A DNA stretch of 64,000 nt from Streptomyces cinerochromogenes (GCF_014648635.1 NZ_BMRM01000005.1:62001-126000), one strand, 5' to 3'; positions 15,682 through 24,839 are shown, counted from the first letter of the stretch. The notes: generated from the sequence alone by a model not told the origin. A program made the numbers and translations.

Positions 15682-15837
15682 CACGGTCGTACGACCGTAC
15701 GCACCGGGAGCGGGTACGGACACGGTGGTACCGCCGTATGCACCGGGGGCGGGCATGGACACGGTGGTACGACCGTACGCACCTGGCGCGGGCATGGACA
15801 CGGTGGTACGACCGTACGCACCCGGCGCGGCAGGGAC
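15682..15837. repeat. Four 39-bp tandem repeats upstream of blaI
   Basis: Copies start at 15682, 15721, 15760 and 15799 (the last diverges near its end). Each contains a GGTNGTACNNCCGTA core; in copy 1 this is the perfect palindrome GGTCGTACGACC (15685-15696). The unit is 13 codons long and in frame in a short minus-strand ORF (PAPGAYGRTTVSM repeats), but that ORF has no ribosome-binding site. The array lies 80-235 bases upstream of the BlaI start, so a regulatory role is plausible. Confidence 0.8.
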
Positions 15838-15853
15838 CGTCCGGCCGTCGGCC

Positions 15854-16774
15854 TCAGCTCGCCCGGTCGCGGGCCGCGCCGAGCCGCGCCAGTTCCTCCC
15901 CGGTGAGCCGCAGCGCGCCCGCGGCGACGTTCTCGGCCAGGTGGCCGGGGTCGCCGGTGCCGGGGATGGCGAGGACGTGCGGGCCCTGGTGCAGCGTCCA
16001 GGCGATGCGGACCTGGGCGGGGCTGACGCCGTGGGCCCGGGCGGCGGAGAGCACCGCGTCGTCGTGAGCGGTGGTCGCGCCGTGCTCCCCGGCCGCTCCG
16101 GCCACGGCGTAGAAGGGGACGAAGGCGATGCCGTGCGCGCCGCACAGCCGCAGGACCTCGTCGCCGACCGGGTCGGGCCGGTCCACGGCGTACCGGTTCT
16201 GCACGCTCACCACCGGCGCGATCTCCAGGGCCTCGGCGAGGTGCCGGGGTTCGACCCCGGAGATCCCGAGGTGCCGGATCAGCCCCGCCTCGCGCAACTC
16301 GGCGAGGGCGCCGAAGTGTTCGGCGACGGAGTCCTGGCTCATCCGGCGGAGGTAGACGAGGTCGAGGTGGTCGCGCCCGAGCTGGCGCAGGTTCTCCTCG
16401 ACGTGTCCGCGCAGTTCGTCGGGGCGGGCGGAGGTGCCCCACTCGCCGCGGTAGTCGCGGTAGGGGCCGACCTTGGCGGCGATGACCAGGTCGTCGCCGT
16501 ACGGGGACAGCGCGGTGTTGATGAGTTCGTTCGCGCTGCGCAGCGAGGAGAAGTAGAAGGCCGCCGTGTCGATGTGGTTGACGCCCAGTTCAACGGCCTT
16601 GCGCAGCACGGCGAGTGAGCGTTCCCGGTCGCTCGGGGTGCCGTTGTGGAAGGCGGCGCTGCCCGTCAGCCGCATCGCGCCGAGGCCGATGCGGTGGACG
16701 GGCAGGTCGCCGAGCTTCCAGGTGCCGGAGGTTTCCGCGGTGATCGTTTCCGCGGTGATCGTTTCTGCGGTCAT
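15854..16774 (-). CDS. Aldo/keto reductase with Arg at the catalytic His position
   Basis: The 306-residue AKR-fold protein (from MTAETITAETITAETSGTWK) has Asp and Tyr in HIDTAAFY and Lys in IAAKVGPY. The usual catalytic His strand reads DLVYLRRM, so Arg replaces His; this variant is common in one Streptomyces oxidoreductase clade. The first residues contain a threefold TAETI repeat encoded by 15-bp direct repeats. Substrate unknown. It ends next to the BlaI-upstream repeat array. Confidence 0.88.
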   Translation of the reverse strand: MTAETITAETITAETSGTWKLGDLPVHRIGLGAMRLTGSAAFHNGTPSDRERSLAVLRKAVELGVNHIDTAAFYFSSLRSANELINTALSPYGDDLVIAAKVGPYRDYRGEWGTSARPDELRGHVEENLRQLGRDHLDLVYLRRMSQDSVAEHFGALAELREAGLIRHLGISGVEPRHLAEALEIAPVVSVQNRYAVDRPDPVGDEVLRLCGAHGIAFVPFYAVAGAAGEHGATTAHDDAVLSAARAHGVSPAQVRIAWTLHQGPHVLAIPGTGDPGHLAENVAAGALRLTGEELARLGAARDRAS

Positions 16775-16814
16775 CGGCGGAGTCTCGCACACGGCCCCCG
16801 GCCTCCGGGCGGTG

Positions 16815-17525
16815 TCAGCAGTACAGGTTGGCGCCGGGCGAGACGCCGAGGATCTGGGTGAAGCGCTGGTAGGAGGAGACGCGGCTCTGCACCTGCGCGG
16901 GGTTCTTGCCGTCGCATTCCAGGGAGCCGTTGATGCTGCGTATGGTCTGGCCGAAGCCGGCGCCGTTCACCATGGCGTTGTGCGGGGTCATGGTGCCGGG
17001 TCCGGTCTGGGTGTTCCAGTACCACAGGCCGGTCTTCCAGGCGACGGACGCGTTGTTCTGCACCAGGTTCGGGTTGTTGAGCAGGTCGATGCCGAGCGCG
17101 TCACCGGCGGTCTTGTAGTTGAAGTTCCAGGAGAGCTGGATGGGGCCGCGCCCGTAGTACGCCGCCTGTCCCGCCGGACAGCCGTACGGTTGGCTCCAGT
17201 CGCAGTAGTGCGGGTAGTTGGCGGTGTTCTGCTCGACCACGTACACCAGGCCGCCGGTCTCGTGGCTGACATTGGCCAGGAAGGCGGCGGCCTCCTGCTT
17301 CTTCACGGTGTCGCTGCCGGTGTTCGCGAAACCGGGATAGGCGGCGAGGGCGGCGGTCAGGCCGCTGTAGGTGTAGAAGGAATTCCGGTTCGGGAACATC
17401 TGGTTGAACTGAGTCTCGCTGACCACGAAGCCGGCGGCGGAGGCCGTGGGGGCCGCCTGGAGCACCAGGGCGGAAGCGCCCAGGGCGAGCGAGGTCAGCA
17501 GGGCGGCGATGCGGTGCTTCAACAC
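16815..17525 (-). CDS. Secreted family GH19 chitinase, catalytic domain only
   Basis: The 236-residue protein has a Sec signal peptide cleaved near residue 31 (TASAAGF) and a GH19 domain. The catalytic Glu89 is in VSHETGGL, the second acid is Glu98, and the typical YYGRGPIQLSWNFNYK and TPHNAMVNG segments follow. It hydrolyses chitin with inversion. There is no carbohydrate-binding domain, unlike many two-domain Streptomyces GH19 enzymes. Two DasR-like operators lie about 80 bases upstream, so expression should depend on GlcNAc signalling. From memory, S. coelicolor has a GH19 gene (chiF) in the syntenic region. Confidence 0.95.
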   Translation of the reverse strand: MLKHRIAALLTSLALGASALVLQAAPTASAAGFVVSETQFNQMFPNRNSFYTYSGLTAALAAYPGFANTGSDTVKKQEAAAFLANVSHETGGLVYVVEQNTANYPHYCDWSQPYGCPAGQAAYYGRGPIQLSWNFNYKTAGDALGIDLLNNPNLVQNNASVAWKTGLWYWNTQTGPGTMTPHNAMVNGAGFGQTIRSINGSLECDGKNPAQVQSRVSSYQRFTQILGVSPGANLYC

Positions 17526-17605
17526 GAACCAACTCCTTTGCGCAGCACGGCCGCACCCGGAAGCGACGGGAACGGCGTGGTGGGGGGTTGGGCCTACTCA
17601 ACCGC

Positions 17606-17638
17606 CTTGGTCTGTACCAGTCAAGGGTGTAGACCAGT
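17606..17638 (-). promoter_or_regulatory. Two DasR-like dre sites upstream of the chitinase
   Basis: On the plus strand CTTGGTCTGTACCAGT (17606-17621) and AAGGGTGTAGACCAGT (17623-17638) match the dre consensus ACTGGTCTAGACCAGT at 12 and 13 of 16 positions. They are spaced 17 bp apart, like the direct repeats known from Streptomyces chitinase promoters. Confidence 0.75.
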
Positions 17639-17690
17639 CATTCGGACGCGGGCGGTGTGGGCCGACTCCGGTGAGGCGCACACGCACGAG

Positions 17691-17722
17691 TCGGGCCCGG
17701 CCGCGTCGGCGGCCGGGCCCGA
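17691..17722 (-). terminator. Hairpin terminator after the aldehyde dehydrogenase gene
   Basis: TCGGGCCCGGCCG (17691-17703) pairs perfectly with 17710-17722 around a 6-base loop, 16 bases past the minus-strand stop at 17739. Confidence 0.65.
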
Positions 17723-17738
17723 GAGTGGTGGCGGAGGG

Positions 17739-19061
17739 TCAGCGCAGCGGCTTCGCCAGGACCGCCTTGCGGTGGCTGAACGTCTCGATGGAGTAGCGTC
17801 CGTGGTAGTTGCCCATGCCGCTCTCCCCCACCCCGCCGAACGGCAGGTCCGAGACGGTGAGATGGGCGAGGGGCAGGCCGTGGCCGAGGCCGCCCGAAGA
17901 CGTCTCGGCGGCGATGCGTGCGCGGGTCTCGTCGGACTCGCTGAACACGTACAGCGCAAGGGGCTTGTCGCGCTCGTTGATGAAGTCGATCGCCTCGTCC
18001 AGACCGGGCACGGTGACGATCGGCAGGATCGGTCCGAAGATCTCCTCCTGCATGACGGGCGAGGCCGGGTCGACGCCCGCGAGGACGGTGGGCGCGAGGT
18101 ACCTGGCCGCCCGGTCGCCGGTGCCGCCGACGGCGACGCGGCCCGAGCCGAGCAGGGCGGAGAGCCGGTCGAAGTGCCGCTCGTTGACGATCCGGCCGTA
18201 CTCCGGCGCGTGTGCCGGGTCGCTGCCGAACAGGCCCTCGACGGCACGGACCAGCGCCGCCTCCAGGGCGGGCGCGGTCTCCGGATCGGTCAGGACGTAG
18301 TCGGGGGCGACACAGGTCTGGCCGGCGTTGAGGAACTTGCCGCGGGCCAGCCGGTCCGCGACCACGTCCAGGTCGGTGCCGCGGTCCACGAACACCGGCG
18401 ACTTGCCGCCCAGTTCCAGGGTGACCGGGGTGAGGTGCTCGGCGGCGGCCCGCATGACGATACGGCCTACCGTGCCGTTGCCGGTGTAGAAGATGTGGTC
18501 GAAGCGCTCGGCCAGCAGGGCCGTGGTCTCCGGGACGCCGCCCTCGACGACGGCGACGGCGTCCGTGTCCAGGTAGGCCGGGATCAGCTCGGCCAGCGCG
18601 GCCGAGGTGGCGGGGGCCAGCTCGCTCGGCTTGGCGACGACCGCGTTGCCCGAGGCCAGCGCGCCGACCAGGGGGGCGAGCAGCAGCTGCGCCGGGTAGT
18701 TCCAGGGGGCGATGACGAGGACGACGCCCAGGGGGTCGTACTGCGTCCAGGCCGTGGCGTCGGCACCGAGGTGCGCCGGGACGGGTGCGGGCTCGGGGCG
18801 CAGCCAGTCGGCCAGGTGCTCCAGGGTGTGGTCGATCTCGCGGACGGTGAAGTCGATCTCGGTGCGATAGGCCTCGGTGCTGCTCTTGCCGAGGTCGGCG
18901 TGGAGGGCGGCGGCGAGGTCGGCGCCGCGTTCCGTGAGGAGCGCGCGGAGCCGGCGCAGCTGGCCGGTGCGCCACTCGACGGGCTTGGTGCGGCCGGTGG
19001 CGAAGGTGGCGCGCAGCCGGGCCACGACGTCGGCGGGCTGCTCGGGCAGGGAGTGGTTCAC
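17739..19061 (-). CDS. Aldehyde dehydrogenase (class 3/ALDH3-like)
   Basis: The 440-residue NAD(P)-dependent aldehyde dehydrogenase shows [20 protein letters not shown] for cofactor binding, Glu in LELGGKSP, and the nucleophile Cys250 in [11 protein letters not shown]. Its short length and sequence resemble ALDH3-type fatty or aromatic aldehyde dehydrogenases. The GTG start at 19061 ([13 protein letters not shown]) is chosen because GAGG lies just upstream; the frame remains open a further 59 codons without family resemblance. It is divergent from an acyl-CoA dehydrogenase, hinting at shared acyl or aldehyde catabolism. Confidence 0.92.
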   Translation of the reverse strand: MNHSLPEQPADVVARLRATFATGRTKPVEWRTGQLRRLRALLTERGADLAAALHADLGKSSTEAYRTEIDFTVREIDHTLEHLADWLRPEPAPVPAHLGADATAWTQYDPLGVVLVIAPWNYPAQLLLAPLVGALASGNAVVAKPSELAPATSAALAELIPAYLDTDAVAVVEGGVPETTALLAERFDHIFYTGNGTVGRIVMRAAAEHLTPVTLELGGKSPVFVDRGTDLDVVADRLARGKFLNAGQTCVAPDYVLTDPETAPALEAALVRAVEGLFGSDPAHAPEYGRIVNERHFDRLSALLGSGRVAVGGTGDRAARYLAPTVLAGVDPASPVMQEEIFGPILPIVTVPGLDEAIDFINERDKPLALYVFSESDETRARIAAETSSGGLGHGLPLAHLTVSDLPFGGVGESGMGNYHGRYSIETFSHRKAVLAKPLR

Positions 19062-19246
19062 GGGTGCCTCGCTGGGATGCCCGGACGGTCCGGCCCGGGT
19101 CTGCTGGTAGGTCAGATGCAAATACCAACCTTTCATGTCCTCAAGTTCATTCCGTGGCCGCCGGGCCGTGACGAGGGTCACTCGACGGGGGTGTCCTCCA
19201 CGCCGCCCGGTCCGGACGCCCCGCACCGCCCGGAACAATCGTCCGC

Positions 19247-20296
19247 ATGGACCTCACCCCGCACCCGCTCGTCGTCCGCGCCCGCCGCCTCGCCACGGAC
19301 CTGCTCGCGCCCGCGGCCGAGCGGGTCGACCAGGAGGGGGTGCCCGCGGGGCACATCGAGGCGGTGAAGCGGTCGGGGCTGCTCGGGGTGGCCGCTCCCG
19401 CGGAGCACGGCGGGGCGGGGGCGCCGCCCGCCGTGCTCCGCGAGACGGCGGAGATCCTCGCCGGGGCGTGCTGCGCGACCTGGTTCGTGCAGACCCAGCA
19501 CCACACGCCGGTGCAGACCCTGGCGCGGAGCGGGTTTCCCGCCCGGGAGCGGCTCCTCGGGCCGCTCTCCCGCGGTGAGCTGCTGTCCGGGGTGGCGTAC
19601 GCGCACCTGCGGTCGTATCCGCGCCGCCTGGTGCGGGTCAGCCGGCAGGGTGAGGGGTGGCGGTTCGACGGGACCGTCCCCTGGTACACCGGGTGGGGGC
19701 TGAACGACGTGATGCTGCTGGCCGGGGTGACCGACTCCGACGAGGTGCTGTTCGCGTTCGCCGAGGCGCGCGAGCAGCCGGGGCTGCGGGCGTCGGCGCC
19801 GATGCGGCTGGCGGCCCTCACCGCCGCGCGCACGGTGTCGCTGGAGGTGGACGGCCTGTGGCTGCCCGCGGAGGCGGTGGCGCTGCACACGCCGTACGCG
19901 CGGTGGGCCGCCGGGGACCGGCTCAAGACGCTGCACACCAACCCGGCGGTCTTCGGCGTGGCCGAGGCCGCCCTGTCCCTCCTGGACGAGGGCACGGCCG
20001 CCCCGCTCCGCTCCCGCCTCGCCGACGTCCGTGACCGGGCCTACGCCCTGGCCGACCGCCCGGCGTCCGAGGCGGGGGCCGGGGAGCGGCTGGCGGTGCG
20101 GGCGGAGGCGTACGAGGTGCTGCGGACGGCCACCACGGCGGCGGTGGTGGCCGGCGGCGGCCGGTCGATGGCGCTGACGAGCCGCGCCCAGCGCCTCGCC
20201 CGGGAGGGGCTGTTCCTGCTGGTCCAGGGCCAGACGGCCGAGTCCCGCGCGGCACATCTGCGAGCCCTGGCCACCCCTCCGGGAGAGCCCCGCTGA
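19247..20296 (+). CDS. Acyl-CoA dehydrogenase-family flavoprotein
   Basis: The 349-residue protein has the ACAD N-terminal helical domain ([20 protein letters not shown]), the middle FAD-contact region ([20 protein letters not shown], resembling a flavin-dependent monooxygenase-like branch) and a shortened C-terminal helical domain. The usual catalytic Glu region is not obvious. Substrate unknown. It is transcribed divergently from the aldehyde dehydrogenase across a 185-base gap. Confidence 0.8.
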   Translation: MDLTPHPLVVRARRLATDLLAPAAERVDQEGVPAGHIEAVKRSGLLGVAAPAEHGGAGAPPAVLRETAEILAGACCATWFVQTQHHTPVQTLARSGFPARERLLGPLSRGELLSGVAYAHLRSYPRRLVRVSRQGEGWRFDGTVPWYTGWGLNDVMLLAGVTDSDEVLFAFAEAREQPGLRASAPMRLAALTAARTVSLEVDGLWLPAEAVALHTPYARWAAGDRLKTLHTNPAVFGVAEAALSLLDEGTAAPLRSRLADVRDRAYALADRPASEAGAGERLAVRAEAYEVLRTATTAAVVAGGGRSMALTSRAQRLAREGLFLLVQGQTAESRAAHLRALATPPGEPR

Positions 20297-20489
20297 CCGC
20301 CCCGCCGGCGCCCGGTGCACCAGGCGGTGGGCCCCGGCGAGACTGCCGACCCTCGGCCCCGCTCACCCCGCCCACCGCACCGCCGTCATGCCGCCGCTCG
20401 CGGCAGCGGCCGGCGAGACGAGTCGAGGGGACCCCGGCCGGTCCCGCGTCAGGAAGCCTGGTTTCACGGAGGCGCAACAGCGGCAGCCC

Positions 20490-20666
20490 TCAGGAGCCGC
20501 CGTCCTCCTCCTGCCGCTCGACCACGACGAGGAAGGCGTCCGACCTCAGGTCCATGACCACGGTCGCCGGCTCGCCCTCGGCACGTCGGGCGGCCGCGTA
20601 CTCCTCCGCGGGCCAGGAACCACGCGGAGCCCCGGCGGGAAATCGCTCCAGCACCCTCGCACTCAT
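20490..20666 (-). CDS. Small conserved hypothetical protein (58 aa)
   Basis: The protein MSARVLERFPAGAPRGSWPA... continues with EEYAAARRAEGEPATVVMDL and ends with a strand (SDAFLVVVERQEEDGGS). AGGAGG lies 11 bases before the ATG, and codon use is Streptomyces-like with strong third-position G/C. The domain is unknown. It stands alone between an acyl-CoA dehydrogenase and an SPW protein. Confidence 0.55.
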   Translation of the reverse strand: MSARVLERFPAGAPRGSWPAEEYAAARRAEGEPATVVMDLRSDAFLVVVERQEEDGGS

Positions 20667-20898
20667 GACGGCGGCCACCTCCTGCGTCGCTGACCCGGAC
20701 GGAATGTACGTGTTGTACTGACCCGCCTGCCCCCGATAGGCGCGAGCATGTCACCACCACCCGGACGCGGGCGCCGGACCGGCCCGCCCCCACCCCTACA
20801 CATAAAGGGGAAATAAGGACAAACTGAACTATGCGGCGCTTACCGCACGCACACTGCACCAGAAGCGGTCTGGCCTGCACAGTCAAAGGAGACGACTC

Positions 20899-21333
20899 AT
20901 GGCCAACTTGCACAGAGGTGACATAGCGAGCCACCCCGATGTCTCCGAAATGCGGGAACGCTACGCCCGCATGCTCGGCGGTCGCGATGTGGCGCTCGTG
21001 GACGGCCCGGTCTTCCTGCTCGGCCTCTACTGCGCCGCCTCCCCGTGGATCGTGCACTACGCGGCGAGCCAGCCCGCCCTCGGGGCCCACAACCTGATCC
21101 TGGGCGTGGCGATCGGCCTGCTGGCACTGGGGTTCAGCCGGGCACCCGAACGGATGTACGGCCTCAGCTGGGCCATGTGCGCCATGGGCATCTGGATGAT
21201 CATCGCCCCGTGGATCGTGGGCAGCGGTCCGGACACGGGCGTCATCGTCAACAACATCGTCATCGGGGCCCTGGCCCTCGTCCTCGGACTGATATGCGCC
21301 GGTACGGCGGCGAAGAGCACCCCCAGGCCGTAG
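20899..21333 (+). CDS. SPW-repeat integral membrane protein
   Basis: The 144-residue protein has four transmembrane segments and two SPW-type motifs, CAASPWIVHYAA and IIAPWIVGSG, which define the SPW family. Function is unknown; such genes often belong to stress regulons. AAAGGAG precedes the ATG. The upstream 232-base gap contains an unusually A-rich stretch around 20800-20835, probably the promoter region. Confidence 0.88.
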   Translation: MANLHRGDIASHPDVSEMRERYARMLGGRDVALVDGPVFLLGLYCAASPWIVHYAASQPALGAHNLILGVAIGLLALGFSRAPERMYGLSWAMCAMGIWMIIAPWIVGSGPDTGVIVNNIVIGALALVLGLICAGTAAKSTPRP

Positions 21334-21365
21334 AAGAGGAGATCGAGAAGAGGAAGGGGGAAACG

Positions 21366-21399
21366 GCGAGGCCGGTTCGCCCGGGCGGACCGGCCTCGC
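21366..21399. terminator. Bidirectional hairpin between SPW and GNAT genes
   Basis: GCGAGGCCGGT (21366-21376) pairs perfectly with ACCGGCCTCGC (21389-21399), and the CG-rich interior extends the stem. It is placed between two convergent stop codons (21333 and 21416). Confidence 0.75.
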
Positions 21400-21415
21400 T
21401 GTGCGCCGCGGCCCG

Positions 21416-21952
21416 TCAGCGGGAGCGGTGCGCCCCCTCGGCGCCCGTCACCGTGAAGGAGATCCACACGTCCGGCGGCAGCTCCGGCCGGTCCGGCACC
21501 GGTCGCGGCTCCCGGGTCCAGGCGTCGCCGGCCAGTTCCTCGGCGACGCGCGGCCAGAAGCGCACCGCGGCCGGGTTGTCCTGCTGGAAGGCGATCTCCC
21601 ACGGCCCGGGGTGCCGGGTGAGCACCTCGCGCGCGGCCCGCAGCCCGATACCCCGGCGCCGGGCCCCGCGCACCACGAAGAAGCTGTTCAGTACCCGCAC
21701 CGGGCCGTCGAGCCCGCGCACGAAGGCGAGCCCGGCGAGGCGCTCGCCGCAGGCCAGCAGGTACGGCGCCCAGCCGGGCCGGGTGAAGGCGGACTCCACG
21801 CGCTCGCTGCGGAAGGTGCCGTCGGCGGCGGGCAGGGCGCCCCCGAACTCGGACAGGTCGTGATGGAACATCAGCCACAGCCGTTCCACGGCGGGCCGGT
21901 CCTCGGGGGTCGCGGGGCGGACGGTGACGTCCGCGGTGATGATGTCGGTCAT
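21416..21952 (-). CDS. GNAT-family N-acetyltransferase
   Basis: The 178-residue GNAT fold includes VTVRPATPEDRPAVERLWLM at the N-terminus and the acetyl-CoA-binding motif VVRGARRRGIGLRAAREVL (about residues 93-111), followed by the QDNPAAVRFW element. Acceptor substrate unknown. It stands alone, with an APC permease downstream at a different start region. Confidence 0.87.
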   Translation of the reverse strand: MTDIITADVTVRPATPEDRPAVERLWLMFHHDLSEFGGALPAADGTFRSERVESAFTRPGWAPYLLACGERLAGLAFVRGLDGPVRVLNSFFVVRGARRRGIGLRAAREVLTRHPGPWEIAFQQDNPAAVRFWPRVAEELAGDAWTREPRPVPDRPELPPDVWISFTVTGAEGAHRSR

Positions 21953-22015
21953 GAACGAAAGCGTCCCCGGCGGATCGCGGTCCGGCCGGGGAGGTTCGCT
22001 TCGAGGTGCGTAACT

Positions 22016-23473
22016 CTACCCCACTTCAAGGGCGTTGCGGTCCTCGCCCACGTCGTCGCCGCTGCCGCCGCCGGTCTCCTTCGGTCCGAACGGCCACACC
22101 TTCTCCCGGCGCGCCCACCCCAGGAAGGCCACGCAGCCGAGGGCGAGCCAGGCCAGGGACCACTCCACGGGACGCCGGCCCGGGGAGTTGTCGTCGGCGT
22201 ACCCGTAGATCACGCACCAGCCGGCGAACGCGACGACGCCCGGCAGGGGGTACAGCCACATCCGGTACGGCCGGGGCAGGTCCGGCCGGCGTCTGCGCAG
22301 TACCGTCAGCGCGACGATCTGGGCCAGCGCCTGCACGATGACCATCACCGTGGTGAGCAGCTGGATCAGGGTCGTGAGGTCGGTGTGGCGGCCGATCAGG
22401 AAACCGACGGCGGTGATCGCGCCCATGGTCGCGAGCCCGAACACCGGGAACCGGTGCTTCGGGTGCAGCTTCGCGTACGGACGGAAGAAGACCCGGTCCC
22501 GGGCGGCGTCGCAGGGCACCCGGGAGCCGCCGAGCAGACCGGCGAAGACGGAGGCGAACGCGGTGACCAGGATCAGCACGGTCACCGCGTCGGCCGCGCC
22601 CCTGCCCCAGGTCTCCTCCAGCACCGCGGAGGCGACCGAGGAGGAGGCGATGTCGTGCGGGTCGGTCATCCGGTGCCAGTCGACGACGCCGAGGGTGCCG
22701 ATCTGCAGCAGCAGGTAGATCGCCATGATGCCGAGGATCGAGAAGACGATGGAGCGCGGGAGCGTGCGGCCGGGGTCCTTGATCTCGGCGCCCATGTAGG
22801 CCGTCGTGTTGTAGCCGAGGTAGTCGTAGATGCCGATGGTCAGCCCGGCGGCGAAACCCGGCCAGTAGTGGCCGCTCAACACATCGAAGGCGCCTGCCGG
22901 ATAGGTGAAGGCCATGTGGGGGCTGAAGTCGGTCGCGGCGGCGGCGATCACCAGCAGCACGGAGGCGATCATCACGGCCCACATCACGGCGGTGATCCGG
23001 GCGATGTGCTCGATGCCGCGCCACAGCAGGATCACCACCAGCGCGATGACACCGAGCCCGATCAGGTCGCCGGCGGTCCGCCCCAGGCCGGGCGCGAGAT
23101 AGCCCAGGTACTGCACGAAGCCGACCACGCCCGTGGACATGATCAGCGGGACGAACAGCATCGCCGTCCACACGAACAGGAACGGCATCAGACGGCCGGT
23201 GCGGTGGCGGAATGCCTGGCGCAGATAGACGTAACTGCCGCCGGAGCCGGGCATCGAGGCCCCCAGCTCCGCCCAGACCAGCCCGTCGCACAGCGCGAGC
23301 ACCGCGCCCGCGACGAACCCGACGACCGCCTGCGGACCGCCGAACGCGGCCACCATCAGCGGGATCGTCACGAACGGCCCGATGCCGCACATCTGGCTCA
23401 TGTTGATCGCGGTGGCCTGGAACAGGCCGACACGGCGGACGAAACCACCCGGGGGCGGCGGGCTACCGGACAT
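22016..23473 (-). CDS. APC-superfamily amino acid/amine permease
   Basis: The 485-residue protein has about 12 transmembrane helices. TM1 contains the unwound GIGPF segment (INMSQMCGIGPFVTIPLMVA) of APC transporters, and GASMPGSGGSYVYLRQAF is also characteristic. The start at 23473 follows CAGGAG; the much longer upstream frame overlaps the divergent ROK gene and was rejected. The gene is divergent from a ROK regulator, with a palindrome between them, so it may belong to the same amino-sugar regulon as the glucosaminidase; its substrate is not known. Confidence 0.9.
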   Translation of the reverse strand: MSGSPPPPGGFVRRVGLFQATAINMSQMCGIGPFVTIPLMVAAFGGPQAVVGFVAGAVLALCDGLVWAELGASMPGSGGSYVYLRQAFRHRTGRLMPFLFVWTAMLFVPLIMSTGVVGFVQYLGYLAPGLGRTAGDLIGLGVIALVVILLWRGIEHIARITAVMWAVMIASVLLVIAAAATDFSPHMAFTYPAGAFDVLSGHYWPGFAAGLTIGIYDYLGYNTTAYMGAEIKDPGRTLPRSIVFSILGIMAIYLLLQIGTLGVVDWHRMTDPHDIASSSVASAVLEETWGRGAADAVTVLILVTAFASVFAGLLGGSRVPCDAARDRVFFRPYAKLHPKHRFPVFGLATMGAITAVGFLIGRHTDLTTLIQLLTTVMVIVQALAQIVALTVLRRRRPDLPRPYRMWLYPLPGVVAFAGWCVIYGYADDNSPGRRPVEWSLAWLALGCVAFLGWARREKVWPFGPKETGGGSGDDVGEDRNALEVG

Positions 23474-23532
23474 GGGGACTCCTGACGCGGCGGGCGCGAC
23501 GCGCCCGGCGGGGGCGGACAGGCCGACAAAGT

Positions 23533-23544
23533 TAAGGAGCCTTA
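23533..23544. promoter_or_regulatory. Palindrome between permease and ROK regulator genes
   Basis: TAAGGAGCCTTA has perfectly complementary TAAGG/CCTTA arms and is flanked by GT/CT, resembling the ROK operator before the glucosaminidase gene. It overlaps a TACTAT -10-like element (23543-23548) for the ROK gene, consistent with autorepression. Confidence 0.5.
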
Positions 23545-23588
23545 CTATCGGCGTCAAGTGTGCGACACGCATGCCCGAGAATGGTGCG

Positions 23589-24773
23589 ATGCCCGCCAGC
23601 GAAGCCGAAGAGCAGCAGGAACAGCCCTGGAGCCGCCGTCGCCTGCGCAGCAACAACGAGCGGTTGCTCCTGGACCGGCTGCGCGCACTCGGCGGCGCGT
23701 CCCGCGCCCAGCTCGCCCGCGAGACGGGCCTGTCGAAGCCGACGGTCTCCAGCGCGCTGGCCTCGCTGGCGGCGGCCGGCCTGGTGCGCGAGGCGGGCAC
23801 CCAGGCCCCGGAGCGCGGGCGCACCGCCGTGCTGTACGCCCCGGACCCGGCCGCCGGGTACGCGCTCGGCGTGGACATCGGCCGGGGCTGGCTGCGGGTG
23901 GCGGTGGCCGACCTGGACGGCGCGGTCGTCGCCCGGACCGACGTACGCAACCGGGCCCGCGCCTCCGCCGCCCTGGCCGACCTGGTCGTGACCACGGCCC
24001 GCCAGGCGGTCGCCACCTCGGGCGTGGACCCGGCGGAGGTGGTGCACGGGGTGGTCGGCACGCCCGGGGTGTACGACGAGAGGCAGCGGCGGGTGCGGTA
24101 CGCGATGCACCTGCCGGGCTGGGGGCGGGCCGGGCTCGTGGACCGTCTGCGGGCGGAGCTGGGCGTGCCGCTGGAGGTGCACAACGACGCCAACCTGGCG
24201 GCGCTCGGCGAGTACACGTACGGCGTCGGCGCGGGCAGCCGGCTCTTCGCGTACATCCTGATAGGCACCGGTCTCGGGATGGGCGTGGTGAGCGAGGGGC
24301 GGCTGTTCACGGGTGCGCACGGCCTGGCCGGGGAGATCGGGTTCCTGCCGTGGCACGGCCGGCAGAAGCAGGAGCGGCTGGAGGACGCGGTGTCGGGAGG
24401 GGCGGTGGTGGAGTCGGCCCGGGAGCTGGGGATGCGTGGGCAGCTCACCGCGAAGGCCGTGTTCGACGCGGCGCGGCAGGGGGATCCGGCCGCCGTGCGG
24501 GCGGTGGAGCTGGAGGGCGAGCGGATCGCGCACACCGTGGCGGCGGCCGCCGCCGTGCTCGACCCGGATCTCGTGGTGCTGGGCGGCGGGGTCGGTCACA
24601 GCGTCGACCTGCTGCTGCGGCCCGTACGGGAGCGCTTGCGGGCCCTCACCCCGCTGCGCCCCCGGATCGCGCCCGGCCGGCTCGGCGAGGACGCCGTCCT
24701 GCTGGGCGCGGTGGCCACGGCCCTGGACACGGCCCGGGACCTGGTGTTCGCACGCCGGACGGCCGGAACCTGA
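23589..24773 (+). CDS. ROK-family transcriptional repressor (CsnR-like)
   Basis: The 394-residue protein has an N-terminal winged HTH (RLRSNNERLLLDRLRALGGA, ETGLSKPTVSSALASLAAAG), then a ROK sugar-kinase-like domain with GVDIGRGWLRVAVADLDG, HNDANLAALGEY and an ATP-site-like IGTGLGMGV. The zinc-binding Cys cluster of classical ROK proteins is absent, as is common in actinobacterial members. It lies directly upstream of a secreted exo-glucosaminidase; known CsnR-type ROK repressors control chitosanase and glucosaminidase genes. An in-frame ATG at 23571 is an equally possible start, and neither has a good ribosome-binding site. Confidence 0.9.
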   Translation: MPASEAEEQQEQPWSRRRLRSNNERLLLDRLRALGGASRAQLARETGLSKPTVSSALASLAAAGLVREAGTQAPERGRTAVLYAPDPAAGYALGVDIGRGWLRVAVADLDGAVVARTDVRNRARASAALADLVVTTARQAVATSGVDPAEVVHGVVGTPGVYDERQRRVRYAMHLPGWGRAGLVDRLRAELGVPLEVHNDANLAALGEYTYGVGAGSRLFAYILIGTGLGMGVVSEGRLFTGAHGLAGEIGFLPWHGRQKQERLEDAVSGGAVVESARELGMRGQLTAKAVFDAARQGDPAAVRAVELEGERIAHTVAAAAAVLDPDLVVLGGGVGHSVDLLLRPVRERLRALTPLRPRIAPGRLGEDAVLLGAVATALDTARDLVFARRTAGT

Positions 24774-24803
24774 CCCGTGCGACGGCCACCTCGGCGCGGC
24801 TCG

Positions 24804-24832
24804 TTGACACCCCCCACCCCGCGCCCTACCGT
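24804..24832 (+). promoter_or_regulatory. Consensus promoter of the glucosaminidase gene
   Basis: TTGACA (24804-24809) and TACCGT (24827-24832) are separated by exactly 17 bases. Expected initiation near 24839 puts the adjacent palindrome over the start site. Confidence 0.7.
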
Positions 24833-24839
24833 GACCCTG

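Noticed and set aside
15613..15801. 62-codon minus-strand ORF of 13-residue repeats upstream of blaI
   Set aside because: Its translation is explained by the 39-bp DNA repeat being a multiple of three; no ribosome-binding site is seen. Kept as a repeat rather than a gene.
16566..19367. 933-codon plus-strand open frame across the chitinase and aldehyde dehydrogenase genes
   Set aside because: Antisense to two genes with clear active sites; translation is low complexity.
20780..20820. CCCCT...AGGGG hairpin upstream of the SPW gene as a terminator or riboswitch
   Set aside because: Only 5 bp of stem in an A-rich loop and not downstream of a gene on that strand; no conserved riboswitch core recognised.
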